Positions 8,885 through 17,240 of a stretch of DNA of 35,766 nucleotides are shown one piece after another. The stretch's first letter is position 1. Every line of letters begins with the position of its first letter. This DNA is from Lysobacter sp. (GTDB taxonomy: Bacteria > Pseudomonadota > Gammaproteobacteria > Burkholderiales > Usitatibacteraceae). The stretch spans positions 1 to 35,766 of the forward strand of contig JAMPXV010000005.1 in assembly GCA_023700985.1 (NCBI GenBank). Direction: 5' to 3'. The translations under genes and the position numbers were made by a program. The notes beneath the pieces were generated by a model. That model was not told the DNA's origin, did not search any database, and was given only the letters and a program-made list of their open reading frames with translations.

Positions 8885-9297
8885 AGGCGCGAGTGAAGCT
8901 GGTGGAGGGAATCACGTTCGTCGCCGAGAGCGGCAGCGGCCACGCCGTGGTGATGGACGCCTCGCCCGACGTCGGCGGCCGGAACCTCGGCGCGCGGCCG
9001 ATGGAGATGCTCCTCATGGGCGCCGGTGGGTGCAGCGCGATCGACGTGGTCCAGATCCTCCGCAAGGCCCGCCAGGACTTCGTCGACTGCGTGGTCGAGC
9101 TCGAGGCCGAGCGCGCGCCGGAGGATCCCAAGGTCTTCACGCGCATCCACATGCACTACATCGTCACCGGGCGCGGCCTCAACCCGGCCCACGTGGAGCG
9201 CGCGATCAAGCTCTCGAAGGAAAAATACTGCTCCGCGACGATCATGTTCGCGAAGACCGCGGACGTGACCGCGGACTTCGAGATCCGCGAAGCCTAG
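8881..9297 (+). CDS. OsmC-family protein (YhfA-like)
   Basis: OsmC/Ohr-family proteins are small cytoplasmic dimers, several of which reduce organic peroxides using two cysteines. This 138-residue protein has both: C51 in GAGGCSAID and C117 in KYCSA. The closest pattern is the YhfA-like branch, whose physiological substrate is unclear. The ATG overlaps the previous stop codon as ATGA, so it is probably translated together with the transporter gene. Its TAG stop shares three bases with the coq7 stop on the other strand (CTAG, 9294-9297). Confidence 0.9.
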   Translation: MKARVKLVEGITFVAESGSGHAVVMDASPDVGGRNLGARPMEMLLMGAGGCSAIDVVQILRKARQDFVDCVVELEAERAPEDPKVFTRIHMHYIVTGRGLNPAHVERAIKLSKEKYCSATIMFAKTADVTADFEIREA

Positions 9298-9923
9298 AAC
9301 CGGTACGCCGTCTCCGTCATCACCTTCGCCATCAGGCGCATCGCGCCGCGGATCGGCGCGGGCAGGTCTTCCCCCCCCAGCGAGCGGCCGCTGTCGGCGT
9401 GCGCGATCTCGTCCGTGCGCATCTGCTCGAGGATGGCCCGGCTGCGCGCGTCGCCGGCCGGGAGCTGCTCGATGTGGCCGTCGATGTGCTTCTCGACCTG
9501 CCGTTCCGTCTCGACCAGGAAGCCCATGCTCCAGCGATCGCCGGCGGCGCCGGAAACGACGCCGAGCGCGAACGAGCCCGCGTACCAGATCGGCGAGAGC
9601 AGGCTGGGATGGGAATCGAGTTCCCGGAGGCGTTCGGCGCACCACGCCAGGTGATCGCGCTCCTCCGCACCCGCCCGCTCCAGCGCGCCACGCACCCGCG
9701 GGTCGCGGGCCATGAGGGACTGCCCGGCGTAGAGGGCCTGTGCGCACACTTCCCCCGCGTGGTCGACGCGCATGAGGCCCGCCACGTGCGAACGCTCCGG
9801 GGCCGCTTCGCCCGGCATGGGACGGGGCCCCGGCGTGGGCCTGGAGGGCGTCACGGCGCCGGAAAGCGTCCGGAGCGCATTGTCGGCGGAGACCAGGAGG
9901 CGGTCGAGTCGAGTGGTGGTCAT
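9294..9923 (-). CDS. coq7: Ubiquinone C6 hydroxylase Coq7 (di-iron)
   Basis: Coq7 hydroxylates the demethoxyubiquinone ring at C6, replacing UbiF in many proteobacteria. The 209-residue protein has the di-iron ligands expected for the family: E58 in DHAGE, E88 and H91 in EERDH, E140 in ETE, and E172 and H175 in DEIAH. A loosely conserved Pro-rich N-terminus precedes the core. It is a single gene, convergent with the OsmC gene with shared stop bases. Two flavin ring hydroxylases of the same pathway lie at 19432-21740. Confidence 0.95.
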   Translation of the reverse strand: MTTTRLDRLLVSADNALRTLSGAVTPSRPTPGPRPMPGEAAPERSHVAGLMRVDHAGEVCAQALYAGQSLMARDPRVRGALERAGAEERDHLAWCAERLRELDSHPSLLSPIWYAGSFALGVVSGAAGDRWSMGFLVETERQVEKHIDGHIEQLPAGDARSRAILEQMRTDEIAHADSGRSLGGEDLPAPIRGAMRLMAKVMTETAYRF

Positions 9924-9964
9924 GCGTTCATCCTATCCCGCCGCGGGCCCGGCGAAGAGACGGC

Positions 9965-9999
9965 AAAAAGAAAACGGGCGCGGCTTGCGCCGCGCCCGT
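9965..9999 (-). terminator. Rho-independent terminator of the porin gene
   Basis: An 11-bp perfect stem (9974-9984 and 9989-9999) with a 4-nt loop is followed on the minus strand by TTTTCTTTTT. It starts 28 bases past the porin stop codon. This is the best intrinsic terminator in the window. Confidence 0.92.
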
Positions 10000-10027
10000 G
10001 ATTCCTGCTGGTATTGCCCGGCGTTGC

Positions 10028-11050
10028 TTAGAAGTAGTGGAACACGCCGACGCCGAAGCCGGTGGGGTTGGATCCCGTGCCGCCAACGGAGCCGCCCGCG
10101 CCGAAGTTGCAGTTTCCGGACGAGTTGTTGTCGACGTCCACGTAGGAAAGCTGCCAGTGGGTGCGCTTCGAGAAGCGATAGCGCCAGCCGGCACCGATCA
10201 CGTCGCACTCGGCCGCGCCCTGCTCGGAGCTCTGCCAGGTCACGAGGAACTCGTGCTTGTTCATCTTGTACTGGCCGCCGATGTAGTACGACTTGTCCTT
10301 GGCGCTGTTGTGCTTCTTGTACTCGCCGTAGTGGCCGGAGATGCGGAAGTTGCCCATGTCGAAACGAGCGCCGAGGACGTTGCCTTCTTCCTTCGCGCCG
10401 GCCGTCGCGGTGCTTCCGGCCTGGTCGTCGTGCTGCTCGTACGCGTAGGCGATGTACAGGGGGCCCTTGCTGTAGACCAGCGACGCGCCCAGGTCCTTCG
10501 GGTCAGTGGTGGCGGTCTTGTTTTCGTCGGTCTGGTACATGGCCTTGAGCTGGAACCCGCCCCAGTTCGGCGACCAGTACTGGACGAGGTTCGCATTGCG
10601 ACGCGAGAAGTTGCCCTGGTCCATCGTGCCGGCCGTGTAGTCGGCCTTGTTCACGTCGCCCCAGAGGTCCGTGGCGCCGATCGCCATCTTCATCGGGGTG
10701 TCCCAACGGCCGATCATGACGCTGCCGAAGCCGCCCTGGAGACCCACGCCGCTGTTACGGTTTGCGAAGCCAGTTGCGCCGCCGTTCGCGTCATCGGAAT
10801 CGAACGCGGTCTCGAACTGGAAGAAGGCCTTGAGGCCGCCACCCAGGTCTTCCGTGCCGCGAACACCGATCAGGGACGGGTGGTCGACCAGGCGAACGCG
10901 GTCGTCGGCACCGTTGGTGCCCTTGGCCTCGACCCACTCGAGGTCCATCCGCATCGCACCGTACAGGGTGACAGGGTTGGCCGACTGGGCCATGACGGTC
11001 GGGGCAGCACAAGCACCCGCCACTGCCAGCGCGATCAGTTTCTTGTTCAT
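10028..11050 (-). CDS. Gram-negative outer-membrane porin (betaproteobacterial type)
   Basis: A general diffusion porin of the betaproteobacterial porin family (Omp32-like), forming a trimeric beta-barrel in the outer membrane. The 340-residue precursor has a signal peptide (about 1-21, cleaved after MA before QSANP), the family opening VTLYGAMRMDLE, alternating amphipathic strands, and a terminal aromatic residue (VFHYF) recognised by the BAM machinery. The ATG at 11048-11050 follows AAAGGAG. It has its own promoter and terminator, so it is monocistronic. A run of eight C lies next to the promoter (see findings). SurA, encoded in this window, would be a natural chaperone. Confidence 0.94.
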   Translation of the reverse strand: MNKKLIALAVAGACAAPTVMAQSANPVTLYGAMRMDLEWVEAKGTNGADDRVRLVDHPSLIGVRGTEDLGGGLKAFFQFETAFDSDDANGGATGFANRNSGVGLQGGFGSVMIGRWDTPMKMAIGATDLWGDVNKADYTAGTMDQGNFSRRNANLVQYWSPNWGGFQLKAMYQTDENKTATTDPKDLGASLVYSKGPLYIAYAYEQHDDQAGSTATAGAKEEGNVLGARFDMGNFRISGHYGEYKKHNSAKDKSYYIGGQYKMNKHEFLVTWQSSEQGAAECDVIGAGWRYRFSKRTHWQLSYVDVDNNSSGNCNFGAGGSVGGTGSNPTGFGVGVFHYF

Positions 11051-11165
11051 CAGAATCTCCTTTGTTGAAGTGAGGCCGAATTCACTGAAGCTCGTGGGAA
11101 CCTCTTGGGGATCTACGCCCCGATTTTTGGCACTTCTCCCAGAATTTATTTGAGAAGCCAACAGC

Positions 11166-11194
11166 ATCATGCCAAAGCCGGACCCTTCTCTCAA
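11166..11194 (-). promoter_or_regulatory. Putative porin promoter
   Basis: The minus strand has TTGAGA (complement of 11189-11194), a 17-bp spacer and CATGAT (complement of 11166-11171). The predicted start lies about 110 bases before the porin ATG, leaving a long 5' leader. A run of eight C (complement of 11195-11202) directly abuts the -35. The -10 match is moderate. Confidence 0.5.
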
Positions 11195-11203
11195 GGGGGG
11201 GGT

Positions 11204-11241
11204 GGGAAATGTGCAACAAACCGGGGGGGTTGTTGCTTCCC
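11204..11241 (-). terminator. Possible terminator or structured element after trpC
   Basis: A two-part inverted repeat lies 12 bases past the trpC stop codon: arms 11213-11219 and 11230-11236 (7 bp) around a loop with seven G/C in a row, extended by 11204-11208 with 11237-11241. There is no T-run after it on the minus strand, so intrinsic termination would be weak. It separates the trp genes from the porin promoter. Confidence 0.4.
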
Positions 11242-11252
11242 TGCAACGCCCA

Positions 11253-12047
11253 TCAAGCGCCGGAAAAAAGCCTGGAAAGCTCCCGACCGGGGTCCTCGGC
11301 CGACATCATAGCACTGCCTACCAAGTAGGCGCTCACTTTCCCGGCCCGCAAGCGCCTGACATCCTCGGAAGTGGCGATTCCGCTCTCGGCCACCAGGATC
11401 CGATCCGCCGGAACGAGGCCCATCAGCTCGAGGCTCGTTTCGAGCCGGACCTCGAAATTCCGCAGGTTCCGGTTGTTGACCCCGATCAAGGGCGTGGAAA
11501 GCCGCAAGGCCCGCTTCAGCTGCCCCGCATCGTGCGATTCGACGAGGACATCCATGCCGAGCGAGGCGGCCAGCGCCTCGAGTTCCAGCAGCGTGGCGTC
11601 GGGCGCGGCATCCATGATGAGGAGGATGCAATCGGCTCCCCAGGCCCTCGCCTCGACCACCTGGTAGGGGTCGACGATGAAGTCCTTGCGGATCACCGGC
11701 AACGCGCAGGCGGCCCGCGCCGCGACGAGGTCCTCGCGCGAGCCGCCGAAGTACTCGCGATCGGTGAGCACGGAAAGGCAGGCGGCCCCGTTGGCCTCGT
11801 AGGAGGCCGCGATGCGCGCCGGGTCGAAGTCGGCCCGGATGAGGCCCTTGCTGGGGCTCGCGCGCTTGATCTCGGCGATGACGGCGGGCCGGCCCGCGGC
11901 GACGCGCGCCTTGAGCGCGGCGGCGAACCCGCGCGGGGGAGAAGCCTCGCGCGCCGCCCTCTCGAGTTGCGCCAGCGGCACGGCCGCTCGCGCCGCCTCC
12001 ACCTCGCGCCGCTTCGTCGCGAGGATCCTGTCGAGGATATCGCTCAA
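11253..12047 (-). CDS. trpC: Indole-3-glycerol phosphate synthase
   Basis: TrpC closes the indole ring from carboxyphenylamino-deoxyribulose phosphate. The 264-residue TIM-barrel protein has the signature [11 protein letters not shown] (58-68), with catalytic E59 and K61, and the phosphate-site and catalytic segments [14 protein letters not shown] and AESGI. The start is a TTG overlapping the trpD stop as TTGA. No ATG or GTG lies in a plausible place, and homology starts at this codon (SDILDRILA). It is the last gene of trpEGDC; trpB and trpA are not in the window. Confidence 0.95.
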   Translation of the reverse strand: MSDILDRILATKRREVEAARAAVPLAQLERAAREASPPRGFAAALKARVAAGRPAVIAEIKRASPSKGLIRADFDPARIAASYEANGAACLSVLTDREYFGGSREDLVAARAACALPVIRKDFIVDPYQVVEARAWGADCILLIMDAAPDATLLELEALAASLGMDVLVESHDAGQLKRALRLSTPLIGVNNRNLRNFEVRLETSLELMGLVPADRILVAESGIATSEDVRRLRAGKVSAYLVGSAMMSAEDPGRELSRLFSGA

Positions 12048-13081
12048 GCGTCCGCCCTGGCGAAGGACTGCGTGAAGGAGACGAGCTGGTCGAGCTTCGC
12101 CTTGGCCGCACCCGAGGCGATCGTGTCCCGCGAGAGCGCGACGCCATCCCAGAGGCTGGGGACGACGCCGGAGACGTAGAGTGCCGCGGCGGCGTTCAGG
12201 AGGACCACGTCCCGCGAAGGCCCCGGCTCGCCCCCCAGCACCGCCAGCACGCGGGCGCGCGACTCCTCGGGCCCGGCCACCTGGATCGTCTCGACGGGCG
12301 CCGTTTCCAGCCCGAACTGCTTGGGCTCCACCACGTACTCGGTGATGAAGTCGTGCTTCAGCTCCGCCACCGCGGTCGGGCCGGTGATCGTGATCTCGTC
12401 CAGGCCGTCGTGGCCGTGCACCGTGAGCACGTGGCGGCTGCCGAGCATCTTGAGCACGCGCGCCTGGATGCCCACCAGGTCGGGGTGGAAGACGCCCATC
12501 ACCTGGTTGGCCGCACCCGCGGGGTTCGTGAGCGGCCCCAGGATGTTGAGGATCGTGCGCATGCCCAGCTCCTTGCGCACCGGCGCGGCGTGCTTCATGG
12601 CCGGGTGGTGGCTGGGCGCGAACATGAACCCCAGGCCCACCTCGCGCAGGCAGACGCCTACCTGCTCGGGCGTGAGCGCGAGGTTGATGCCGAGGCCCTC
12701 GAGCACGTCCGCGCTTCCCGACTTCGACGAAACGGAGCGCCCCCCGTGCTTGGCCACCCGCGCGCCGGCCGCCGCCGCCACGAAGGCCGCCGTGGTCGAG
12801 ATGTTGAAGGTGTGCGACCGGTCGCCGCCGGTGCCGCAGGTGTCCACGAGGTGCCCGAGATCGGCCGCGTCGACCTTCGTGGAGAACTCGCGCATCACGG
12901 AGGCCGCGGCGGCGATCTCGGAGACGGACTCGGTCTTCACGTGCAGCCCCATGAGGATGGCCGCGAGCTGCACCTGCGTGACCTTGCCCTCCATCACCTG
13001 GCGCATCAGGTCGACCATCTCGTCGTAGAAGATCTCGCGCTTGTCGCACAGGCGGTTGATCGCTTCGTGGGCGGTGAACAT
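12044..13081 (-). CDS. trpD: Anthranilate phosphoribosyltransferase
   Basis: TrpD joins anthranilate to PRPP, the second step of the tryptophan branch. The 345-residue protein has the PRPP loop GTGGD (83-87) followed by FNIST, the [15 protein letters not shown] segment (111-125), and a helical N-terminal domain, all typical of the family. It is not fused to trpG, unlike E. coli TrpGD. It starts two bases after the trpG stop codon. Confidence 0.97.
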   Translation of the reverse strand: MFTAHEAINRLCDKREIFYDEMVDLMRQVMEGKVTQVQLAAILMGLHVKTESVSEIAAAASVMREFSTKVDAADLGHLVDTCGTGGDRSHTFNISTTAAFVAAAAGARVAKHGGRSVSSKSGSADVLEGLGINLALTPEQVGVCLREVGLGFMFAPSHHPAMKHAAPVRKELGMRTILNILGPLTNPAGAANQVMGVFHPDLVGIQARVLKMLGSRHVLTVHGHDGLDEITITGPTAVAELKHDFITEYVVEPKQFGLETAPVETIQVAGPEESRARVLAVLGGEPGPSRDVVLLNAAAALYVSGVVPSLWDGVALSRDTIASGAAKAKLDQLVSFTQSFARADA

Positions 13082-13083
13082 GG

Positions 13084-13650
13084 CTACTCCTGGGTGAGGA
13101 AGTTGCGGAGCAGGGCGTGGCCGTGCTCCGTGAGGATCGATTCGGGATGGAACTGCACGCCCTCCACGGCCAGTGTCCGGTGGCGCACGCCCATGATCTC
13201 CCCGTCCTCGGTCCACGCCGTGATCTCGAGTTCGGCGGGGCAGCTCGCGCGCTCGATGGCGAGCGAGTGGTAACGCGTGGCGTTGAAGGGCGACGGGAGC
13301 CCGCGGAAGACGCCCTTGCCGCCGTGATGGATGGGCGAGACCTTGCCGTGCATCAGCGTGCGCGCGTGCACCACGCGCCCGCCGAAGGCCTGTCCGATGG
13401 CCTGGTGGCCCAGGCACACGCCGAGGATGGGAATCTTCCCGGCGAAGCGCGCGATCGCCGGGAGCGACACGCCCGCCTCGTTGGGGGTGCACGGGCCCGG
13501 CGAGATCACGATGCGCGCCGGCGCCAGCGCCGCGATCTCGTCGACCGTGACCTCGTCGTTGCGGAAGACTCGGACGTCCTCGCCCAGCTCGCCGAGGTAC
13601 TGCACCAGGTTGTAGGTGAAGGAGTCGTAGTTGTCGATCATGAGCAGCAT
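13084..13650 (-). CDS. trpG: Anthranilate synthase component II (glutamine amidotransferase)
   Basis: TrpG releases ammonia from glutamine and passes it to TrpE. The 188-residue class I amidotransferase domain has the catalytic cysteine C79 in GVCLGHQ and the H168-P-E170 pair. It begins with the family segment [16 protein letters not shown]. Such subunits often also serve PabB for folate synthesis; no pabB is seen here. It lies 10 bases after trpE. Confidence 0.97.
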   Translation of the reverse strand: MLLMIDNYDSFTYNLVQYLGELGEDVRVFRNDEVTVDEIAALAPARIVISPGPCTPNEAGVSLPAIARFAGKIPILGVCLGHQAIGQAFGGRVVHARTLMHGKVSPIHHGGKGVFRGLPSPFNATRYHSLAIERASCPAELEITAWTEDGEIMGVRHRTLAVEGVQFHPESILTEHGHALLRNFLTQE

Positions 13651-13660
13651 GGCGGGCTCC

Positions 13661-15139
13661 TCATGCGGCGGGGGCGTCGAGCCCCGCGTTGGTGGCCTCG
13701 GCGGCCGCGAGGAGCGCGCGCGCCTTGTTGCGCGTCTCCAGCCACTCCTGCTCCGGGATCGAGTCCGCGACGACCCCCGCCGCGGCCTGCACGTGCAGCT
13801 CGCCCGCCTTCACGACGCCGGTGCGGATGGCGATGGCGAGGTCGAGGTTGCCGTTGAATCCGAGGTAACCCACGGCGCCGGCGTATACGCCGCGCCTTTC
13901 GGGCTCGAGCTCGTCGATGATCTCCATCGCGCGCACCTTCGGCGCGCCGGCCACCGTCCCGGCCGGGAAGGTGGCGCGCAGGAGCTGCATGGGCGTGAGG
14001 GAGGGGTCCACCTCGCCCTCCACGTTGGAGACCATGTGCATCACGTGCGAGTAGCGCTCCACCGCCATCCGCTCGGTCACGCGCACGGTGCCGATGCGCG
14101 CGATGCGGCCGATGTCGTTGCGGCCGAGGTCGATCAGCATCAGGTGCTCGGCCCTTTCCTTGGGATCGTTCACGAGCTCGCGCTCCATGGCGAGGTCCTT
14201 CTCCGGGGTGGCGCCGCGCTTGCGCGTGCCGGCGATGGGTCGCACCGTGACCGTGTCGGCCTCGCGCCGCACGAGGATCTCGGGGGAAGCCCCCACGAGC
14301 TGGCTGTCGCCGAAGTCGAAGTAGAACATGTAGGGCGACGGGTTGATGGAGCGCAGCGCCCGGTAAAGATTGACCGGCGAGCCCGCGAAGGGCTGCGTGA
14401 GGCGCTGCGAGACCTGCACCTGCATCACGTCGCCGTCGGTGATGTAGCGCTTGGCCTTCGCCACCGCGGCGTAGAAGGCCGCCTCCCCGATGTTGGACCG
14501 GGGGACCGGCGGCGCGGCCACGGGGACGTGCACGGGCAGCTTCGCCGCGCCGCGCAGCCTTCCGCGCAGGGATTCGAGCCGGGCGCGGGCGCGGGCGTAC
14601 GCATCCGGCTCGCGCGCGTCGGCGTAGACGATCAGGTGCACCTTGCCGGCGATGTTGTCGACGACCGCGAGCTCCTCCGAGAGGAGCAGGCGCACGTCGG
14701 GCAGGCCGATCGGGTCCGGGCGCGCGTCGCGGGCGAGCTTGGGCTCGATGTAGCGCACGGTGTCGTAGCTGAAGTAGCCCGCGAGCCCGCCCGCAAAGCG
14801 CAGGTCGGAGGCGAGAGGAGCGGCCGCCACGCGCTTGAGGTACTCGTCCACGAAGGCGAGCGGGTCGCCCGCGTCGCGCTCCTCGGCGACCACGCCGTCG
14901 CGGATGACGCGGCCGCGGTCGCCGGCCACCTCGATGCGCTCGCGCGCGGCCAGCCCGATGATCGAGTAGCGGCCGAACCGCTCGCCCCCGATCACCGACT
15001 CCAGGAGATAGGTCCCCGGCGCGTTGGCGAGCTTGAGGTAGAGCGAAAGCGGGGTGTCGAGATCGGCGAGCGTCTCGAGGGTCAGGGGGATCCGGTTGAA
15101 GCCGGCGCGGGAAAGCGCCAGGAATTCTTGCTCAGTCAT
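13661..15139 (-). CDS. trpE: Anthranilate synthase component I
   Basis: TrpE makes anthranilate from chorismate and is usually the feedback-controlled step. The 492-residue protein carries the LLES motif (45-48), part of the tryptophan inhibitor site, so feedback inhibition is likely. It also has the chorismate-binding core with [19 protein letters not shown] and AGTVAGAPK. The ATG at 15137-15139 has no clear Shine-Dalgarno sequence. It is preceded by a short Trp-rich reading frame (15188-15238), which points to translation- or structure-based control. Confidence 0.97.
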   Translation of the reverse strand: MTEQEFLALSRAGFNRIPLTLETLADLDTPLSLYLKLANAPGTYLLESVIGGERFGRYSIIGLAARERIEVAGDRGRVIRDGVVAEERDAGDPLAFVDEYLKRVAAAPLASDLRFAGGLAGYFSYDTVRYIEPKLARDARPDPIGLPDVRLLLSEELAVVDNIAGKVHLIVYADAREPDAYARARARLESLRGRLRGAAKLPVHVPVAAPPVPRSNIGEAAFYAAVAKAKRYITDGDVMQVQVSQRLTQPFAGSPVNLYRALRSINPSPYMFYFDFGDSQLVGASPEILVRREADTVTVRPIAGTRKRGATPEKDLAMERELVNDPKERAEHLMLIDLGRNDIGRIARIGTVRVTERMAVERYSHVMHMVSNVEGEVDPSLTPMQLLRATFPAGTVAGAPKVRAMEIIDELEPERRGVYAGAVGYLGFNGNLDLAIAIRTGVVKAGELHVQAAAGVVADSIPEQEWLETRNKARALLAAAEATNAGLDAPAA

Positions 15140-15187
15140 GTTTCACCACACGGTATTCGAGTCGAAGGGCGGTCGGGCGGGACGCTT

Positions 15188-15238
15188 TCAGCGCCAGCTT
15201 TGCCATCGCCAGTCGAGCAGGAATCCGCGCGGTGCCAT
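15188..15238 (-). CDS. trpL: Candidate tryptophan leader peptide upstream of trpE
   Basis: A 16-codon frame reads MAPRGFLLDWRWQSWR and ends in TGA, 48 bases before trpE. Three of its last seven residues are tryptophan, as in known trp leader peptides. It lies inside the only gap between gph and trpE, about 34 bases after a -10-like TACAAT (complement of 15279-15284). The leader stop codon lies in a 6-bp stem-loop (GGCGCT-GAA-AGCGTC). I see no room for a classical attenuator with a T-run before trpE. A second frame of 24 codons (15132-15206) overlaps the trpE start in another phase. The frame could be chance, but position and Trp content argue against that. Confidence 0.6.
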   Translation of the reverse strand: MAPRGFLLDWRWQSWR

Positions 15239-15268
15239 GATGAGTGTCTCGGGGAGAGTTCTCGGTGC

Positions 15269-15952
15269 CTAGGCCGCCATTGTAATCGATCTGACGGCCT
15301 CTTCCACGCTCGCCACGACGGCGTCCGCCCCGAGGTCGTCGAGCGACAGGCCCTCGCGATAGCCGTACGGGACCACCACGACGGGGCAACCGGCGGCGCG
15401 CGCGGACTGCACGTCGTTCAGCGAGTCGCCGACCATCAGCGTCTCGCCCGGGGTCGCCCCCAGCGTCCGGGCGGCGAAGAGCATCGGGTCGGCGTGCGGC
15501 TTCTTGCGCTCGACCGTGTCGCCGGAGACGACCACGCCGAAATAGCGCCGCAGCCCCGTGAGCTCGAGGAGCGGCTCGGTGAAGCGCCCCGCCTTGTTGG
15601 TGACCACGCCCATCGCGATGCCGGCGCGCTCCAGCGCCTTCAGCCCGTCGACCACGCCGGGGTAGGGTCGCGACCGGTCCGCGATGCCGGCGATGTAGTG
15701 CCGCTCGAAGCTCTCCATCGCACGGCGGCGCTCCTCGTCGGACCCGCCGCCGGTCGCCTCGAAGCACCGGCTCACCAGGTTCACCACGCCCTTGCCGATG
15801 TAGTCGCGGATCCCGTCCTCCGGCAGGGGCGGGCGGCCGAGGTCGGCGAGCATGCGGTTGGCCGCCGCCGCGAGGTCCTGGGCCGTGTCGACGAGCGTGC
15901 CGTCGAGGTCGAAGAGCGCGGCGCGGTAACGCCTCTGCAGCACGGCCGCCAT
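15269..15952 (-). CDS. gph: Phosphoglycolate phosphatase (HAD family)
   Basis: Gph removes phosphate from 2-phosphoglycolate formed in DNA repair. The 227-residue HAD protein has the nucleophile motif DLDGT (D15, D17), the helical cap domain, the VVTNK motif, ERKKPHADP with the conserved lysine, and the GDSLND acidic motif. I chose the ATG at 15950-15952, spaced well from a GGGGG site; a GTG at 15958 overlapping the rpe stop is the alternative. Order rpe-gph-trpE is a common proteobacterial arrangement. Confidence 0.93.
   Translation of the reverse strand: MAAVLQRRYRAALFDLDGTLVDTAQDLAAAANRMLADLGRPPLPEDGIRDYIGKGVVNLVSRCFEATGGGSDEERRRAMESFERHYIAGIADRSRPYPGVVDGLKALERAGIAMGVVTNKAGRFTEPLLELTGLRRYFGVVVSGDTVERKKPHADPMLFAARTLGATPGETLMVGDSLNDVQSARAAGCPVVVVPYGYREGLSLDDLGADAVVASVEEAVRSITMAA
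15279..15284 (-). promoter_or_regulatory. Possible trp operon -10 element
   Basis: The minus strand reads TACAAT within the last codons of gph. A start about 7 bases downstream would give a leader of about 130 bases before trpE, containing the Trp-rich frame. No good -35 is seen (GTGGAA at 17-bp spacing), so the site may need an activator or be incidental. Confidence 0.35.
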
Positions 15953-15954
15953 CG

Positions 15955-16614
15955 TCACGCCCCCGCCAGCGCCTCGCGCAGCCGGCGGATCGCCGCCGCG
16001 CGGTCCTTCTCGCCGAACACGGCGGAACCCGCTACGAAAGTGTCCGCGCCCGCCTTGGCCACCGCGGCGATGTTGTCCGCCTTCACGCCGCCGTCGACCT
16101 CCAGCCAGATGTCGCGGCCGCTCTCGTCGATGCGCCGGCGGGCCTCGCGGATCTTGGGCAGTGCCGAGGCGATGAAGGACTGGCCGCCGAACCCCGGGTT
16201 CACGCTCATGATCAGTATGAGGTCGACCTTGTCCATCACGTGGTCCAGCCACGCGAGGGGCGTCGCCGGGTTGAACACGAGGCCGGCCTTGCAGCCCTGG
16301 TCGCGGATGAGCGAGAGCGTGCGGTCCACGTGCTCGCTCGCCTCCGGGTGGAAGCTGATGATCGAGGCGCCGGCCTTCGCGAAGTCGGGGACGATGCGGT
16401 CCACGGGCTTCACCATCAGGTGCACGTCGATGGGCACGCTGCAGTGGGGCTTGAGCGCCTCGCAGACGAGCGGGCCGACGGTCAGGTTGGGGACGTAATG
16501 ATTGTCCATCACGTCGAAGTGCATGAGGTCGGCGCCCCCCGCGATGACGTCCTTCACCTCGTCGCCGAGGCGTGCGAAGTCGGCGGAAAGCAGGCTTGGA
16601 GCGATGCGGTACAT
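15955..16614 (-). CDS. rpe: Ribulose-phosphate 3-epimerase
   Basis: Rpe interconverts ribulose-5-phosphate and xylulose-5-phosphate in the pentose phosphate pathway. The 219-residue TIM barrel has [12 protein letters not shown], the metal-site segment [22 protein letters not shown] and EVDGGV, all family landmarks. A possible -10 TAGAAT (complement of 16646-16651) lies 31 bases before the ATG. It is divergent from apaG and heads the gph and trp run. Confidence 0.97.
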   Translation of the reverse strand: MYRIAPSLLSADFARLGDEVKDVIAGGADLMHFDVMDNHYVPNLTVGPLVCEALKPHCSVPIDVHLMVKPVDRIVPDFAKAGASIISFHPEASEHVDRTLSLIRDQGCKAGLVFNPATPLAWLDHVMDKVDLILIMSVNPGFGGQSFIASALPKIREARRRIDESGRDIWLEVDGGVKADNIAAVAKAGADTFVAGSAVFGEKDRAAAIRRLREALAGA

Positions 16615-16702
16615 GGCGGTCTTCCACTGGCGTCCGGATCAGGAAATTCTACGCGATTCCCCTCGGCGTTTCGCCTCCCGGTTTCCTGCTAACATCGATT
16701 CC

Positions 16703-17086
16703 ATGCCCGATCCGAAACGCTACGTGATCGCCGTCACGGCGCACTCGACCTACCTCCCCGACCAGTCGGACGAGGAGGACGACCGCTACGTGTTCGCCTA
16801 CACGATCCGCATCACCAACACCGGGACCGTGACCGCGCAGGTCGTGAGCCGCCACTGGATCATCACCGACGCCGACAACCAGGTGCAGGAAGTGCGCGGC
16901 ATGGGCGTGGTGGGCGAGCAGCCGGTGCTCAAGCCGGGCGACACGTTCGAGTATTCCAGCGGCTCGTCGATCCCCACGGCCGTGGGAACCATGCGCGGCA
17001 CCTACCAGCTGGTCGCGGAGGACGGCACGCGCTTCGAGGCGCCGATCCCGGAGTTCGCGCTGAGCGTTCCGCGCGTCCTGCACTAG
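16703..17086 (+). CDS. apaG: ApaG/CorD-type domain protein
   Basis: ApaG is a small cytoplasmic immunoglobulin-like fold protein linked to Co2+/Mg2+ tolerance; its biochemical role is not settled. The 127-residue protein has the typical YVFAYTIRITNTG and SRHWIITDA segments and the GV-GEQPVLKPGDTFEY-SG region. A -10-like TAACAT (16690-16695) ends 7 bases before the ATG, and there is no Shine-Dalgarno site, so the transcript may be leaderless. Its TAG stop shares CTAG with a small gene on the other strand. Confidence 0.95.
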   Translation: MPDPKRYVIAVTAHSTYLPDQSDEEDDRYVFAYTIRITNTGTVTAQVVSRHWIITDADNQVQEVRGMGVVGEQPVLKPGDTFEYSSGSSIPTAVGTMRGTYQLVAEDGTRFEAPIPEFALSVPRVLH

Positions 17087-17220
17087 CCGCGCGGCGGCTC
17101 GTCCCTGCCCTCCTTGCTTTCCTCGCCCGGCCCGGCCCTGGGCTTGCGCGGCAAAGTCCACCACACGATGCCGATGGCGATCGCGAGCGCCGCCGCTATT
17201 TCGAGAAATACCCAGCCCAT
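17083..17220 (-). CDS. Small single-pass membrane protein (45 residues), unknown function
   Basis: I do not recognise this family. The frame encodes one hydrophobic segment (residues 3-23, with a Glu at 7 and two Trp at its end) and a strongly charged, Pro-rich tail (24-45). The ATG at 17218-17220 follows a good GGGGAGG ribosome site, better than many annotated starts here. The stop overlaps the apaG stop as CTAG (17083-17086), the same junction seen at two other convergent pairs in the window. It occupies almost all of the apaG-mltA gap. An N-in/C-out or C-in topology cannot be fixed; basic residues after the segment favour a cytoplasmic tail. Confidence 0.62.
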   Translation of the reverse strand: MGWVFLEIAAALAIAIGIVWWTLPRKPRAGPGEESKEGRDEPPRG

Positions 17221-17240
17221 TCGCGCCTCCCCGGATTCCT

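Noticed and set aside
10028-11068. Plus-strand frame of 356 codons opposite the porin gene
   Set aside because: Shadow frame: the minus-strand protein has a signal peptide, porin strands, a ribosome site, a promoter and a terminator.
11150-11175. Possible sigma-54 promoter before the porin gene
   Set aside because: A TGGCA is present on the minus strand, but no GC doublet lies at the required spacing for the -12 element; the sigma-70 reading fits better.
15132-15206. 24-codon frame overlapping the trpE start as a separate gene
   Set aside because: It has no ribosome site and no recognisable protein; I mention it only as a possible coupling frame in the trp leader.
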